Source: Sambucus nigra (taxonomy: Eukaryota > Streptophyta > Magnoliopsida > Dipsacales > Adoxaceae). From it: DNA of 64,000 nucleotides. Positions 34,183 through 45,302 of the stretch are shown piece after piece. The notes beneath the pieces were generated by a model. It did no database searches and had not been told where the DNA came from. It saw only the letters and a program-made list of their open reading frames with translations. Made by a program: the position numbers and the translations under genes. Numbering within the stretch: the stretch's first letter is position 1; each line of letters begins with the position of its first letter. Location of the stretch: contig OX422217.1 in assembly GCA_949130495.1 (NCBI GenBank), forward strand, positions 540,579,137 to 540,643,136. Direction: 5' to 3'.

Positions 34183-36480
34183 ATGGATCAGATTTTGAGA
34201 CAGATTGAGCGCATCACCACTTATTGAAACACCATGCAGTCTGAGATCAGAACCCTGAGCCAAAAAAAATCTTGTATACAGGGAACCCATACTATAACAA
34301 TGGGAAACGTCATTCCTCCCACAACCCTCAACACTGGTATACCATCTATGGTGGTTGTCGAAGGCATGCTAACCAACCCCCATCCAATATCGGTGTTACC
34401 CACTTACAAGTACCATTCTCCCTTGTATGGTTACTTTGAACCTTACCATCAGTTCCCTGAGTACACAAACATGACCTTCTAAGGTCCATCGTGGGTTGAA
34501 TCAGTGGCTCCTCCACTAATCGAGGAGGTCGTTCCCCCGCCACTGAATTAGGAGATAACATAGATCCAAACTGAATTGCATATCCTCTAAGAAGACATCA
34601 ATAAAATGAAGACCACGGTTGAGATAACCAACATTAAGAAGATGGCCCTCTATCTGAATATCCGATTATGGGACAAATTCAAGATGCCATTATTCAAAGC
34701 CTACAAAGGTTTAGGTTCCCCGTCCACCAACTTATCCAACTGCCACCTCTATATGAAAGTCTAAAATAGCGGCATCGGGGTGATAGAAAGGATGTTATCC
34801 TTAACATTATTCGAAGGATCACTCACCTGGTACATGAGACTCAAACGTGAGGGGACTACCAAAATGTTGGAGGACACATAGCATGCTTTCCAGAAGTAGT
34901 ACGAATACAACAAGGAACCTGGAATCACCTGCAATGATTTTGAAATACTAAAATAGGAGGGGGAGAAGCAGTTATCATTTTTGTCACCCGTTTTAAGGAG
35001 AAATCCAATCAGATGGCCAATCATCCCGTAGAGTATGACCAGATAGAGATCATAATCAGGAATTTATGAAGGGACGTAAAAAGTGAACTTGGGCTCACCT
35101 AGATCCAAAATTTTAAATACCCCAGTCATATATGGTGTAAAATTTAAAAGTTCAGTCATCAAAGCTTCCAAAACCATTGAGGAAGCTCGTCGCACTTCCA
35201 ATTAGTTCTCCCCCCATAAAAACTCATCAGGAACTTCCACATTTCATATCATTACCCACACAGTCAGTCCACTACTGGGATCACATATAGTTGTCAATAG
35301 TGTCCCATTCGTGGTGGCTACTTTTGCACCCTTCCCATCAGGACCCCCTCCCAAAGGTTATCAAACCATGCCTCCGCTTAGAGATTTTCATGCTCGGTAA
35401 AGAACCTTTAATGACCTGCAGGCTCCCCTCAATTGGGTATTTGCTTCTCTGAAGTTAGATGGTCATCTCAAACCACATAACCTTAAACCACTCCCAGCCA
35501 CTACGAATAGAAACTAGAAGTTTGACTCATACTAAAATACCACCAGGGTCTCGATCACGTCACCAATAATTGTTGGGCCTCAAGGTATCGATGTCGGGAG
35601 CCTCATCCCCCCTAAAGCCCAATTTGACTAGTAAACCCCTACCATATCATCCCAACCATGATACTAATACCTTATTAGATGCTCCCATCCCAAAACATTT
35701 ACCCCTTCACTCTGATAATCCCTATTCATCACAAATCGAGGATGCAGACACTTGGCTCTTTCCAAATAACTACCCCTCTAGGCATGCCATTCCCTAACAT
35801 ACAGATCACAAATGAGAATAATCCACCATCGACCATATGAACTTCTTCATCATGAACATACACTTCTTACAGACTAACCATTGTAACCCAGACATCCTCC
35901 TAATCACAGAATTTATGCCCTCTAAAGAGCCAGGACTTATTGCCCCTTCTTAGTAAAGACTGATCACTTATCCGAATAAGAAGAAATGTATGATGATTCC
36001 CGCCGAGAAATGGATCACATCACCGTCGTGATACCTATTCAATCCATCGAATAGGGAAAATACACTGTAGAGGCTCACTTGTTTGCTCTCTCAGATACTA
36101 AAACCACCAGCAGAGCCCACTTACCTCGCACTCCCGACTCACCATCAGTCCACTCTCCAGTGAATAAAAAAAGCACTACAGCTGCTGGTCTTTGAGTCAA
36201 AAAGTCCATTATTCAGACACCCCAATATCCAAGTCCCCTTTTACAGATGAGTGCGCAAGATTTAAAACTCCAGGCCAACAATCATATTACCTGGAGATAT
36301 AGGGCTTGTTACCAGTTACTCTACGATGAAAAAAAGAGTATAAGATCCCATATCCTTTGAAGAGACATCTCTTGAGAAGACAAATAGAAGGATAATCTCG
36401 GACCTATCGAATAAGCACCTCACCCAAGTCCCCCTAGAGATAGGTGGAACCGACTCTGTCAGAGCTAAAGGGTTGTGGTT
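34183..36480 (+). pseudogene. Degenerate Ty3/Gypsy gag relic (plus strand)
   Basis: From an ATG at 34,183 (MDQILRQIERITTY then stop), the plus strand shows a gag-like signature between 34,640 and 35,050: KFKMPLFKAYKGLG, then L-F-E-G-S-L-T-W-Y-M-R-L, then H-A-F-Q-K-stop-Y-E-Y-N. This corresponds to the plant gypsy gag pattern T-W-Y-x-x-L ... F-x-x-Q-Y. The match needs more than ten stops, mostly TAG, to be ignored. The rest to 36,480 is in similar condition and I cannot assign its domains. No LTR pair was found for it. Confidence 0.5.
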
Positions 36481-36869
36481 GCCCAAGTCGTATTTGAGTT
36501 TAGAATACGATCGATAACATATAGTAATCCCACAAGCCTCTTCCCTTGGACCAAAAATTACGGCCTACCCCCTGAGAACCATCCACATGACATAGACAGA
36601 CTTCAGAGGAAACATTGGTGGTTCTGCCAAGCCTCGCCAGCCATAACTTCTACCACCATTGGTGGTTCCTCATTTGGAGCTTGCATCTCAGTGGGTTCTT
36701 TGCTTGAATAAGTAGTTATGGGTAGTTCCTCAACCACTTCAACCTTTTCCCAGGCTTGGGAATACTATATGCGCACTCGTCAAGAAAGGGACTTTGGCCT
36801 CTATCGACGTGCACCCCTTTTTTTCTTGCTTATATTGTTAAAGTGCTCTCACCTTCGCCTTTGTTTCAT
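36481..36869. other. No gene recognised
   Basis: The space between two gag relics in opposite orientation. The short plus-strand frame here has no recognisable features. Confidence 0.35.
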
Positions 36870-37560
36870 CATTTTTAAGTGAGTGAGGCGGTTGCTCCGA
36901 CGACTTTGGAGCATATAGAGGGTACTTTTCTACGCACTCCCCCGATACTCAATAAACCTCTTCACGTGCTCTCTTAGGTTTTCCCGTTTACCGCTGAACT
37001 TGATAAACTTTTGTGTAATATACCCCTTTGGGTCTGGTTTCTCATTCACATCTTGTGGGTAGGGGTTCTACAACTCCTCATACAGATGAGGACCCTCCCT
37101 CTGAGAAAAAGATAGCAACTTTAGGACCTCCTCCATAGTAATAAATTTGGAGAGTGATTCCTCCAAACTCATGCTCTTGGTTGTTGGTGAGCTTAATGGC
37201 GCTATAACTTGTCCCGGCACTGCCCTTCGCGACGAAGACGCTTTTACCATGATCGCTCCTGCAATGACTACCCCTGCATAAGGGGCTGCTGTTGATTTTA
37301 CAAATCCTTGGCCCAAACTTGCTAAGTCTACGTTGTTTTGTTTTAAAAACTCAAAAACATGCTCATAAGGTTGATACTCGTCACCGGAGCCGTAGTCGGT
37401 GAACTAGTGTGCCCTTCCTGAGGAGCGGATACTCTAGCTCCGATCACCACCACATCCTCCTGAGTAGTCTGGTCACTTTGAGCTCCATTCCCAAATGGAA
37501 TGTCTTCAACCACTAGCTGCTTAGGAACATTAAAACCTTATTTGTCCGTGAAAGTGAGGA
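36870..37560 (-). pseudogene. Degenerate gag relic of a second retroelement (minus strand)
   Basis: On the minus strand an open segment (37,316-37,068) ends in TAG. It continues in phase with P-Y-P-Q-D-V, then D-P-K-G-Y-I-T-Q-K-F-I-K-F-S-G and R-E-H-V-K-R-F-I-E. This follows the plant gag N-terminal pattern 'P-K-G-Y-x-x-P-x-F-x-x-F-x-G ... H-V-x-R-F'. A primer-site-like sequence and an LTR lie just upstream (37,565 onward), so this is the gag start of an old element on the minus strand. Later domains are not visible. Confidence 0.5.
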
Positions 37561-37564
37561 TACC

Positions 37565-37582
37565 TCCCCAACAGAGTTGCCA
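37565..37582 (-). other. Candidate primer binding site of the minus-strand relic
   Basis: On the minus strand this reads TGGCAACTCTGTTGGGGA. It has the TGGCRACTC...GGGGA form seen at primer sites of some plant Ty3/Gypsy elements. It lies between the gag relic and sequence with LTR character. Confidence 0.4.
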
Positions 37583-37585
37583 AAT

Positions 37586-38580
37586 ATAGGAGGGTAGTGA
37601 GACTAGGGTCTATGAATATCTGGAAAGGGTGAGGCATGACCCACTCCAATGGATGTTGCCTTCAAAGTTCTCAAGAACTTTTGGTGCTGTTTCTGATGAA
37701 ACCTTCTCCTTTTGGTAAGAATGGAGCTCAAACTGAAACTCGCTCCCTACAAGAAGATGAACCTCTACAACAAGAATAGTAACTTTTCTCAAGAGAAACT
37801 CCTGAGAATGATGGTTGTCAAGTGAGGAGTGAAAGAACAAGGCACTTAGCACTAAGAGAATGAGCAGGGAGAGAATACTAGGAAGTTTTGGTGTGATTTT
37901 GACAGAGTAACAGTGCAACTTAAGTTCTATATCCTTTAACCTTTCCTAGGGTTCCTATTTATACTTGAGCACTAGGGTTGAGTTGGCATTTTTAGGCATT
38001 AAAACTGAAAGGGTTGGTGAGGGACAAGGTTTAAAATGTCCCATTTATCCCTACTTGTGTGCAGCTGCATGTCCCCTCTCACAGGTGCCACCTAGTGCAA
38101 ACCAAAGTCAAAAATCAAATATGTCTCCCAATGAAGACAAAATATCTGATTTGGTAAATATCCTTTGAAACGGTAACTTGTGGTACGAACTTTGTAAGTT
38201 TGAGAGAGTTGACTTGAAGGCCACCACCTCTAAAATCTTTATGAACTTAAGGGAGGGTCTCAAAGACCACATCCTCTAAAATCTTTGAAAACTTAAGTGG
38301 GCCTTGAGGACCCTCTTTTGTCTAGAATCATTTTACAAACTATTCATTTCTTGTGATCAACCCTTTAGTTGCTCACCCTGGTTTGTGTCTCACTGTGAGG
38401 TGCGTGAGGTCTTTCTACCAGTATTCTCTCAATCTTAAAGTGCTAAGTGGTTGAGATTTCTCAACAAACCTTGTTCCTCAGCGGCCAAGCCAAAACTCCC
38501 AAGAGATCCCAACTGGCCTATTTGAGCCATGTTTGTTCAACTAAGCTACCTGTACAAGAAAATAAATATTAGTATTTTGA
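37586..38580 (-). repeat. Probable LTR of the minus-strand relic (outer end uncertain)
   Basis: It lies upstream of the candidate primer site. It contains a TATA box (TATAAATAG on the minus strand, plus 37,955-37,963), as expected for an LTR promoter. No second copy is in the window, so the outer border is a guess. The frames at 37,610 (minus) and 37,965 (plus) lie inside it and look accidental. Confidence 0.35.
37955..37963 (-). promoter_or_regulatory. TATA box in the relic LTR
   Basis: TATAAATAG on the minus strand, about 370 bases upstream of the candidate primer site. Confidence 0.45.
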
Positions 38581-38639
38581 TTCTTTAAAAGAATAATCTT
38601 TTTCTGATGAGGGGTTGCTCATGGTATCCCCTCCTTCAT

Positions 38640-39535
38640 CCTGGCCTATTTTCTGGAAGTTGAGGGCAAGGACCTTGACCGCTCCTCGTCCCAACATTTT
38701 TTGGAAGTTGAGGGGGGGACCTTGACTACTCCTCGACCTAACATTTTCTATAAGTTTAGGGGGAGGACCTTGACTGATCCTCGCCTCGACATTTTATGTA
38801 AGTTGAAGGGGAGGACCTTGACTGCTCCTCGCCTTGATATTTTTTGAAAGCTGAGGGACCTTGAGGGTTCTGCATCCCTTATTTTCTATAAGCTAAGGGA
38901 CCTTGAGGGTTTCGAGGCCCATATTTCCTAGAAGCTGAGGGACATTGAGGGTTTTTGTCCCATATTTTATGAAAGTTGAGGGGGAGGACCTTGAATGCTT
39001 CTTGCTCTCAACATTTCCTGGAAGCTAAGGGGGAGGACCTTGGTTGCTCCTCGCCCCAATATTTTTTGGAAGTTGAGGGGGACCTTGGGGGTTCCGCATC
39101 CTAAATATTTTCTTGCGGCTGAGGGACCTTGGGGGTTTCACGTCCCATATATGTTCTTGCAGTTGAGGGACACTGGGGATTCCTCATCCCATATAAATTT
39201 TCTGCCATTGAGGGACCCTGGGGTTTCGCGACCCATATATATTTTTCCGTTGAGAGCCTTGGGGGTTCAGCGGCAAATATAAATTTTCTGTCGTTGAAGA
39301 CCTTGGGGGTTCCGTGACCCATATATATTTTCTAGCATTGAGGGACCCTGGGGGTTTCGCGACCAATATAAATTTTTTGCCATTGAGGGACCCTAGGGGT
39401 TCCGTGACCAATATAATTTTTCTTCCGTTTAGGGACCCTGTGGTTCCTTCACTATTATGATTTTTCTGTTGTTAAGGGACCTTTGATGTTCCTTCACCAA
39501 TATAAATTTTCTGTCATTTTGTCAATTTGTGTTCT
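38640..39535. repeat. 44-60 bp minisatellite
   Basis: About 17-18 degenerate units containing TTGAGGGACCTTGGGGGTTC followed by an AT-rich part (CATATAAATTTTCTG). Units are roughly 50-60 bases on the left and settle to 44-45 bases from about 39,180. The frames here on both strands are periodic products of the repeat. Confidence 0.85.
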
Positions 39536-39540
39536 ACAGA

Positions 39541-40437
39541 TCACCTCAAGAAGAAAGAACCCAAACCCATAGACATTAATTTTATGGAACTGAAGAAGGC
39601 CTGGTCGCTCAAGCAACCTTTGAATGCAATGGAACACCTAAGGTTAGCTTCACTGTTATTATCTTGCACCTCCACCACCACATCCTATGTTGCTTGACCA
39701 GTAGCTAAGGAATCTAAAATCCCTTAAGGTCTTGGCGAGCACAACCCTTAATCTACGAGATATTTAGGTTCATTTAAATTGGTTAACATTTCCACCATCC
39801 CACGATCACCCCTATGACCCCGGAAAAAGAAATAGGACCAAAGATAAAAATGCTAAACTTTATGGAGGGAGACCACCGATTAGGATAAGGTTGTACTGAA
39901 GAATGATGCCACCAGTTAGGACAAGGTTGCATTGAAGAAGGATACTCCTACTAAGTATATACCCTAGGATCTTCTTGTATTTTGTTCGAATATCTTGTGA
40001 TTTCTTCTTTTGTACTCTTTTCTACGGGCTTGTCCTAATTTTTAATGAATGAAATAAAACATTATTATTGTCCTCATATTATTTTTTTAGCTATCATTTC
40101 ATACTTGTTTGCATTATTCATTTCCTTAAATTTATGAATTCCCTTCTTTTGTTCTTGTGGTCTAATAGTAGCTTGGCCTTGGTTCCAATTGCCCAAGAGA
40201 GGGAAGATTTTGACTTCATTATTGGCAGCGACATCTCTAAGAGAGCACGATAAACCATTGTTGTTATTGGCCAAGCAATATAAAGGATGACAGGTGCCTA
40301 TGGTGATCAGAGTAAAGTGGTCATCAATCTACAGGCCAAGCTGGGAGAGATCAGGAACATTGTAGGTCAGTTGAAAAATGAAAATGTTTCTCCCAAAGAG
40401 GATCTCGATAGGATCAAGCAGGCCTTTAAATTAAATT
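39541..40437 (+). pseudogene. Antisense-gene remnant of a Tat element (coiled coil)
   Basis: The segment follows a splice-acceptor-like GTGTTCTACAG and begins with a Lys-rich stretch (HLKKKEPK), placed like the exon-2 start of the antisense gene in element D. Stops interrupt it. Its end (40,290-40,437) encodes a coiled-coil-like run: L-Q-A-K-L-G-E-I, then K-N-E-N, then L-D-R-I-K-Q-A-F-K. It is antisense to the gag-pol relic that follows and abuts it at about 40,438. A possible polyadenylation context (AATAAAAC) lies near 40,052. Assignment is by position and composition only. Confidence 0.35.
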
Positions 40438-41265
40438 AAAAATGAACTTCTTTGATGGACCTTGCCTTCAAAAGTTTTCCTACTTCCTCTTCCACTTTAT
40501 TTGCCTTCTCTAGGGTTTTCGTTCTTCCTTATCTGTGATCGACAGAAATGCTGGTCTACATAAAGTTGGTGGAACATAACTTATGGATTGAGATCAGGCA
40601 TATTATAGGAATGCTAATTTAGCACATCCTAGATTTATTTGAGAAAATATATCAGTTATTCCTTTTCATGATCGTCGAGTGAGTTGTCGATCAAAAATTT
40701 ATTTTTGGGGTGAGAAGGATCAAACACGACTTTTTTTTGTTCCATGACTCTATCTATAAGGTCCACCTTTATTCATCCACTCCGATATTCCATACTTTAA
40801 TTATTATTTGAAAGGAGTGGCTTCATTTGGGCTCTTCATATTTTCCTTATTCTTTTCTTATTTAGGTCTAATGGAAGCGATGAAGCATTATCGAGTAGTA
40901 GCCTAATTTCTATGTATCTCCATTATCCCCCGATCGATAATGTATTTGAGCTCCTGGCGTCATGGAGCCATCCTCTCCCCAAAATTGTGTTGTAAGAAGA
41001 CTCAATATCCACTACTAGAAGTTCAACCAACTTGAATATGCTCCCGATTCAGATTGGGAGTACCACCTTTCCCAGTGGTATTGTCATCCTTTCGGAGAAG
41101 CCGACCAAAGGGATGGACTCTTTCTTCACATTTTCCATCTTGGGGCTATGTTTGTTGAATAACTTCAAGTACATGACCTCTGATGATCTCCCTTGGTACA
41201 TTGGTAGTTTATTTATATCATAGTTGGTTATTCTGAAAGTGATTACTAGCGTTTCATGATGCGAA
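40438..41265 (-). pseudogene. Element F relic: RT start and protease
   Basis: On the minus strand, 40,440-40,560 encodes an RT entry block (V-E-E-E-V-G-K-L-L-K-A, then I-K-E-V-H-F, usually followed by Y-P-E-W). Upstream, 40,920-41,260 encodes a Tat-type protease C-terminal half: PLVGFSERM, IPLGKVVLP, and Y-N-T-I-L-G-R-G-W-L-H (usually Y-N-A-I-L-G-R-P-W-L-H). The RT breaks off at about 40,438 against the antisense remnant, so most of pol is deleted. Frameshifts and stops are frequent. Confidence 0.6.
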
Positions 41266-41599
41266 GTTCTGACTCCAATAAAGTCTTCCTCAGTAAAAAC
41301 GATATACTTAACATAGTCAATATCTTCTAGTAGCGAATTTTATCGATTAAGGTTTTAACAGCTTTGATTTGGAAGGTTATCATCATCGCAGTCACCTTGT
41401 TTAGTTGCATTCGCACATCATTACATTGGAACTGATTCGGATTTGAGGAGCCATGGATTACTTGCGAACTCGTGTCCTATTTCGTCATCGTTTAGGACAT
41501 TATCAATATTTTGACCTCATTCCATAAGGGCCTTGCCATTCTTATTCTCAACTTAGTCTTCCAAATGACCTATCTGGGAAAGTTCTTCTAGGTGTGATT

Positions 41600-42960
41600 G
41601 AAGTTCCTTGAAGTTTTTTATTTTTTCCCATGCCTCTCATGGTAGTAATATCTCATGGTAGTACTTCTCTTTGACCAATCTCTTGCCATCTTCCTTAGCC
41701 ACTTGAAATATTGATGATCTTTAATATTATTTAAGATTTTTATATATCAACTCTTTTAAAAACCGTGTTTATGGCATGATGGGATTTGCTAGGATTTGTT
41801 TTGTCGTCGACCTTAAGATCATAATTATGCTTCTTACCCCCTTTTTAGGATCATTCTCCTTGTATTCATCCTTTCTCTCTTTAGGGCGACCATTATCTTG
41901 ATGGATGCCAGCTACCACATTTTCCACCTTTGCATATTTCTCAATCCAGGACATAAGGTCATAGATAGTAGTTGCATCCTTCTTCGTGAGGGACTAATGA
42001 ATCATGGATATTCTCGGTAGTCCAATCTTGAATGAGGACACTACTACTTGTTCTTGTATATTTCTCAGTAGCACCGAGCATATTCATGTAAGGTCTCATG
42101 GGGATTCTGTTTCATTACTAGGGTGTTATGGTGATGAATCTGGCGGTGAAGGCCTTCGCAAGCTACTTAAAGCTAGTGATTGACCAATGTGGAATTTTTT
42201 TAAACCACTTTTGCGCAACGTCCCTAAAACTGGAAGGAAATATGTGGCACATTAGAGCCTCATTATTCCTCCAGAAGTTCATGGCTTATCGATATAAATG
42301 AACATGGTCAATGGGGTCAGTTTTTCTATCGCAAATATTAAATTAAGGAATGACAAACGTCTTAGGAGGGTCAAAATATTTGATTGACCTCGAGAAAGGG
42401 GATTTAATCTAACTTGTAAGGGCTCTCCTGAACATCTCCTTGGTGGATCTGGCCTATCTATGAGTTGGATTCTTGTCCATATCTCTTCAGATAAAGTTTT
42501 GAAGGTCCTTCTTGTTGCGATGACTAATATCGTAGTCTCTTCTATCAGAATAAACCTCTTCGACTAGAATGAACCTGATCGCACCGTGAACTTCTCCTTT
42601 GCCTACGAGTTTTGCACGCCTAAGCGTTAGGGGTATGGGCATGGTGTTTACCTTTGCCCCCATGGATCTCTTACTCCATCATCTTCCAAGTGATATTGAA
42701 GGCAGGCTTTCTCTTCTTGTTGGTGTCGTGTGACCTCCTCATACTGAAAGAGTCGTCGTTCATACGCGTATAAAAGCCTAAAGATCTAGTTGGATCATGG
42801 TGGTTCATTGTTCTCCGTAGTTTGATCCTTATATGTGTGATAATGTGAGCTGGGAGTGTTAGGGCTCCTGTTAGGTTGAATTTCAGGCCTCACTCTGGGA
42901 GCCTCAAGGTTGTTTTGATTGTTTCGCTGATTTCCGTGAGATGGCGGGTGTGAGTTAAAC
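41600..42960 (-). pseudogene. gag: Element F relic: gag
   Basis: On the minus strand, 41,980-42,370 encodes a plant Tat/Athila-type gag core in several frames: D-P-I-D-H-V, W-R-N-N-E-A-L-M-C-H-I-F-P, A-Q-K-W-F-K-K-I-P, S-I-T-S-F, A-K-A-F. Then 41,954-41,769 is open with DLMSWIEKYAKVE, matching the post-capsid 'D-L-x-x-R-x-x-K-Y-x-x-x-E' region. The N-terminal part towards 42,960 is low-complexity and full of stops. The primer site and LTR lie directly upstream. Confidence 0.65.
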
Positions 42961-43005
42961 ACAGTTTCTTATTGTCTTTGTTTGGTCGAGAAAAGGAAGT
43001 CATTT

Positions 43006-43022
43006 CCCACAGATAATGCCAA
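43006..43022 (-). other. Element F primer binding site, decayed
   Basis: On the minus strand this reads TGGCATTATCTGTGGGA. It matches the site of element D (TGGCGCCGTCTGTGGGA) except at four positions in the middle, several of which are CpG-type losses. Confidence 0.65.
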
Positions 43023-43027
43023 TTATA

Positions 43028-43548
43028 ATTGGTAAAAATCCAACTGATATTCGATCAACGCAATAAAAGTCGAGAAAAATAATCCTCCATAATCACACAC
43101 AAAAATAATATGTACGTGGTTTGATAATATGCTTGCATCCACGAGGTGTTCCTCTATCTTTATTAATCGCCTCTTGATAACAAAGATTACATCACCCTTT
43201 TCCTCAGAGCGACAATTACATTTATAGAAAATAAAAAGAGAGGTTGAGCCGTAAAGAACTCCATGACCTTAAATAACTATCCGATTTGGTCGTTTCTATC
43301 TAAATTCGAGATTTTCGCAGAGCGGCCTCAACAATCCTTATCTCCTGATGTGAGATAGCTAACATGATTAAATGGACATGCATCTATTCCTTGCGAGTGG
43401 TCGAATAATCCCGCACATTATAGAACTATCAACCCAAAAACAAAAACAGAAATAAAAACTCAGGGGGGGGGGGGGGGGGGGACTCTATAAATTTTTGATT
43501 TGGGATAAAGCTCAAAAATCCCACTTTTTTAATTAAAAAATAACTTTT
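43028..43548 (-). repeat. Element F LTR (5' LTR), with G19 run
   Basis: It lies just upstream of the primer site and runs to about 43,548, where another LTR piece begins. It includes a typical LTR stretch ACGTGGTTTGATAATATGC (compare AAGTGGTTCAGCC in the LTR of D). It also includes a homopolymer of 19 G at 43,463-43,481. No partner copy is in the window, so the outer end is approximate. Confidence 0.5.
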
Positions 43549-44470
43549 TGTGACACCCTGCTTAATTAAATACCAGTTGATCAGTCCTTTAATAAATTAA
43601 AATAGGATTCCCATTTGATTCATTCTTAGCAGCACTGTCGAAAATCATATTAATTACTAACCACCTAATTAATTAATTAAACTAGTACCAAATTTTATCT
43701 TTCATTAAACACATAATATACATGTGGAATCAAATAATAAATCCATACACACCATCACTGAGTCTAAAAACAATGTTGAATAAATAACTAAAAGACTGTC
43801 CGAATAAACCATTGGCTAGAAATCCAAATCCAACATAATAATCCAACGGATAAATAAATAATCCAAAACTAAATATGAAAGTAAATGGGGTACACACCCT
43901 AAATTGAACTGTAACTGAAATGAAATCCCTAATATGGGAATGAAGAAATGATGCATCTAATCCAATCTCCTACATGCATCCACATATGCCGCAGCTACGT
44001 ATCCTTGGAATAGAATCTCAAGTCTGGCGTCCATGTGGCTGGACACCTAAAAGGTTTTTAAAAATATTTGCAACAAGGGTTATAACCCAAAACATTTTTA
44101 AAATATTTAGCAAGTGATTAAGTTTGCAGTAATTGAATGCATGAATGCTCTTCATATTTAAGCTGGTGTCGCACTCACTTAAGATAATACTCACCCCTCA
44201 ACTATTGTATACACCTACTGCTTTTCCTAATAACCCTCCTAGCTACACTAGCCCGCCTAACTAGCCTTGTTATAAATGTTGCCTTAAACCTTACTCTAAC
44301 CTGAGTAACTTTTCCTAATGATTTATAAGTCATTCCTCAAATTCACTTAATTTATCATCTTTAAATACCTACATAACAATTTCACGAGTTATATAAATAA
44401 TACCATTTCACTCCAGGTATTTCACCCGTATATAATTATCTACAAAATTATATAAGTATCAAATATACTA
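43549..44470 (-). mobile_element. Decayed Tekay-like LTR fragment
   Basis: It begins TGTGACACCCTGCTTAATTA, the inverted LTR terminus of chromoviruses, with AGCACTGTCGAAAA and ACTAACCACCTA blocks shared with element C. It continues through TGTGGCTGGACACCTAAAAG, the conserved acceptor block, inverted. Only about 0.9 kb of an expected 2.7-3 kb remains before viral sequence begins. The rest may lie beyond the CACTA element, outside the window. Confidence 0.65.
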
Positions 44471-44479
44471 CACATTCAC

Positions 44480-44801
44480 ACACATGTTGTATATAGTATT
44501 CATCCTCCCGAGTAATAACTCACCGGATGTTTTCTCTAAAATGCTATCATCCCAGGTGGTAAATGCCTGATTGGCATCCAGTAAATACAACATACACAAA
44601 TCTTGGTTTAGATTTCGCACTTGAGGATGTTGCTTGGGTTTTTTCCTTTTTAGCAACAGTCATCCAATCTCCTTGTACTTCTCCAGGATGCTTATCTCCC
44701 ATCCTGAAAGGAAAATATTCCACTGGTTTAGTGGGGTTTTGTTTAATATTCCACTTGTTTAATGGAGTTTTCTGCACAATATCTGCTAAGATAATCTGCA
44801 A
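44480..44801 (-). pseudogene. Viroplasmin-like (TAV) remnant
   Basis: Downstream of RNase H, an open segment contains a V-Y-V-V-F box followed by G-I-Y. In a neighbouring frame it continues with T-T-W. This resembles the N-terminal part of caulimovirid viroplasmin/transactivator proteins (PF01693, related to the RNase H1 N-terminal domain). A frame change lies inside the motif, and the rest of the gene is missing at the junction with the LTR fragment. Confidence 0.4.
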
Positions 44802-45270
44802 GAAAATTGTTAGTACCTTTTAAATGTCCAACCTCAAAAGTATAAATAGCAATTTGGTTATATCATTTTAGTATTCTTCCTTCTAAAACATTTCTTTTAT
44901 TTACAAGGAAGTCTTTTATTGCTTTATTGTCTGTTCTGACAGAAAAATCTTCTGGTGCTAGAAAAATATGGAATTTTTTAATAGCAAATTTTATTGCTAG
45001 TAATTCCTTTTTAAAAATGATATAATTTAATTCATTTAGTTTGAATCTTCCAGAATTATATCCATATATCAATTCATGTTTTTGAATTGACTTTGGTATA
45101 GGGTACCATGGATACCAAAAGTATTGGAAGGGGTGTCATTCCAATAAATTGCAGGAATTACTTTGAGAACACATCCCTAGAAATTGTCTAAAGCGTCAGT
45201 TTCAAGGATTAGTTTATCTCCTGTTTTAGGAAAATAAACTTTTGGACAATTGGTTATTATATCTTGTTTA
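44802..45270 (-). pseudogene. Pararetrovirus RNase H region
   Basis: The first catalytic block (L-E-T-D-A) lies near 45,195 and is followed by a TAG. A second piece (45,072-44,863) in another phase has the E-L-L-A-I-K block, F-L-A-P and R-T-D-N-K typical of caulimovirid RNase H. A final part (HLKGTNN, then L-A-D-Y-L-S-R) ends near 44,770. The frame differs by one from the RT frame upstream. Confidence 0.7.
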
Positions 45271-45302
45271 ATTATTTTAACAACAAGACTATCATTTTTA
45301 CT

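Noticed and set aside
34234..34482. 82-codon plus-strand frame proposed as a host gene
   Set aside because: It is in phase with the degenerate gag frame starting at 34,183 and has no separate features.
37610..37918. Minus-strand frame with a hydrophobic N-terminal stretch, like a signal peptide
   Set aside because: It lies in a probable LTR leader just after a TATA box, and no homologous motif is visible. It is most likely accidental.
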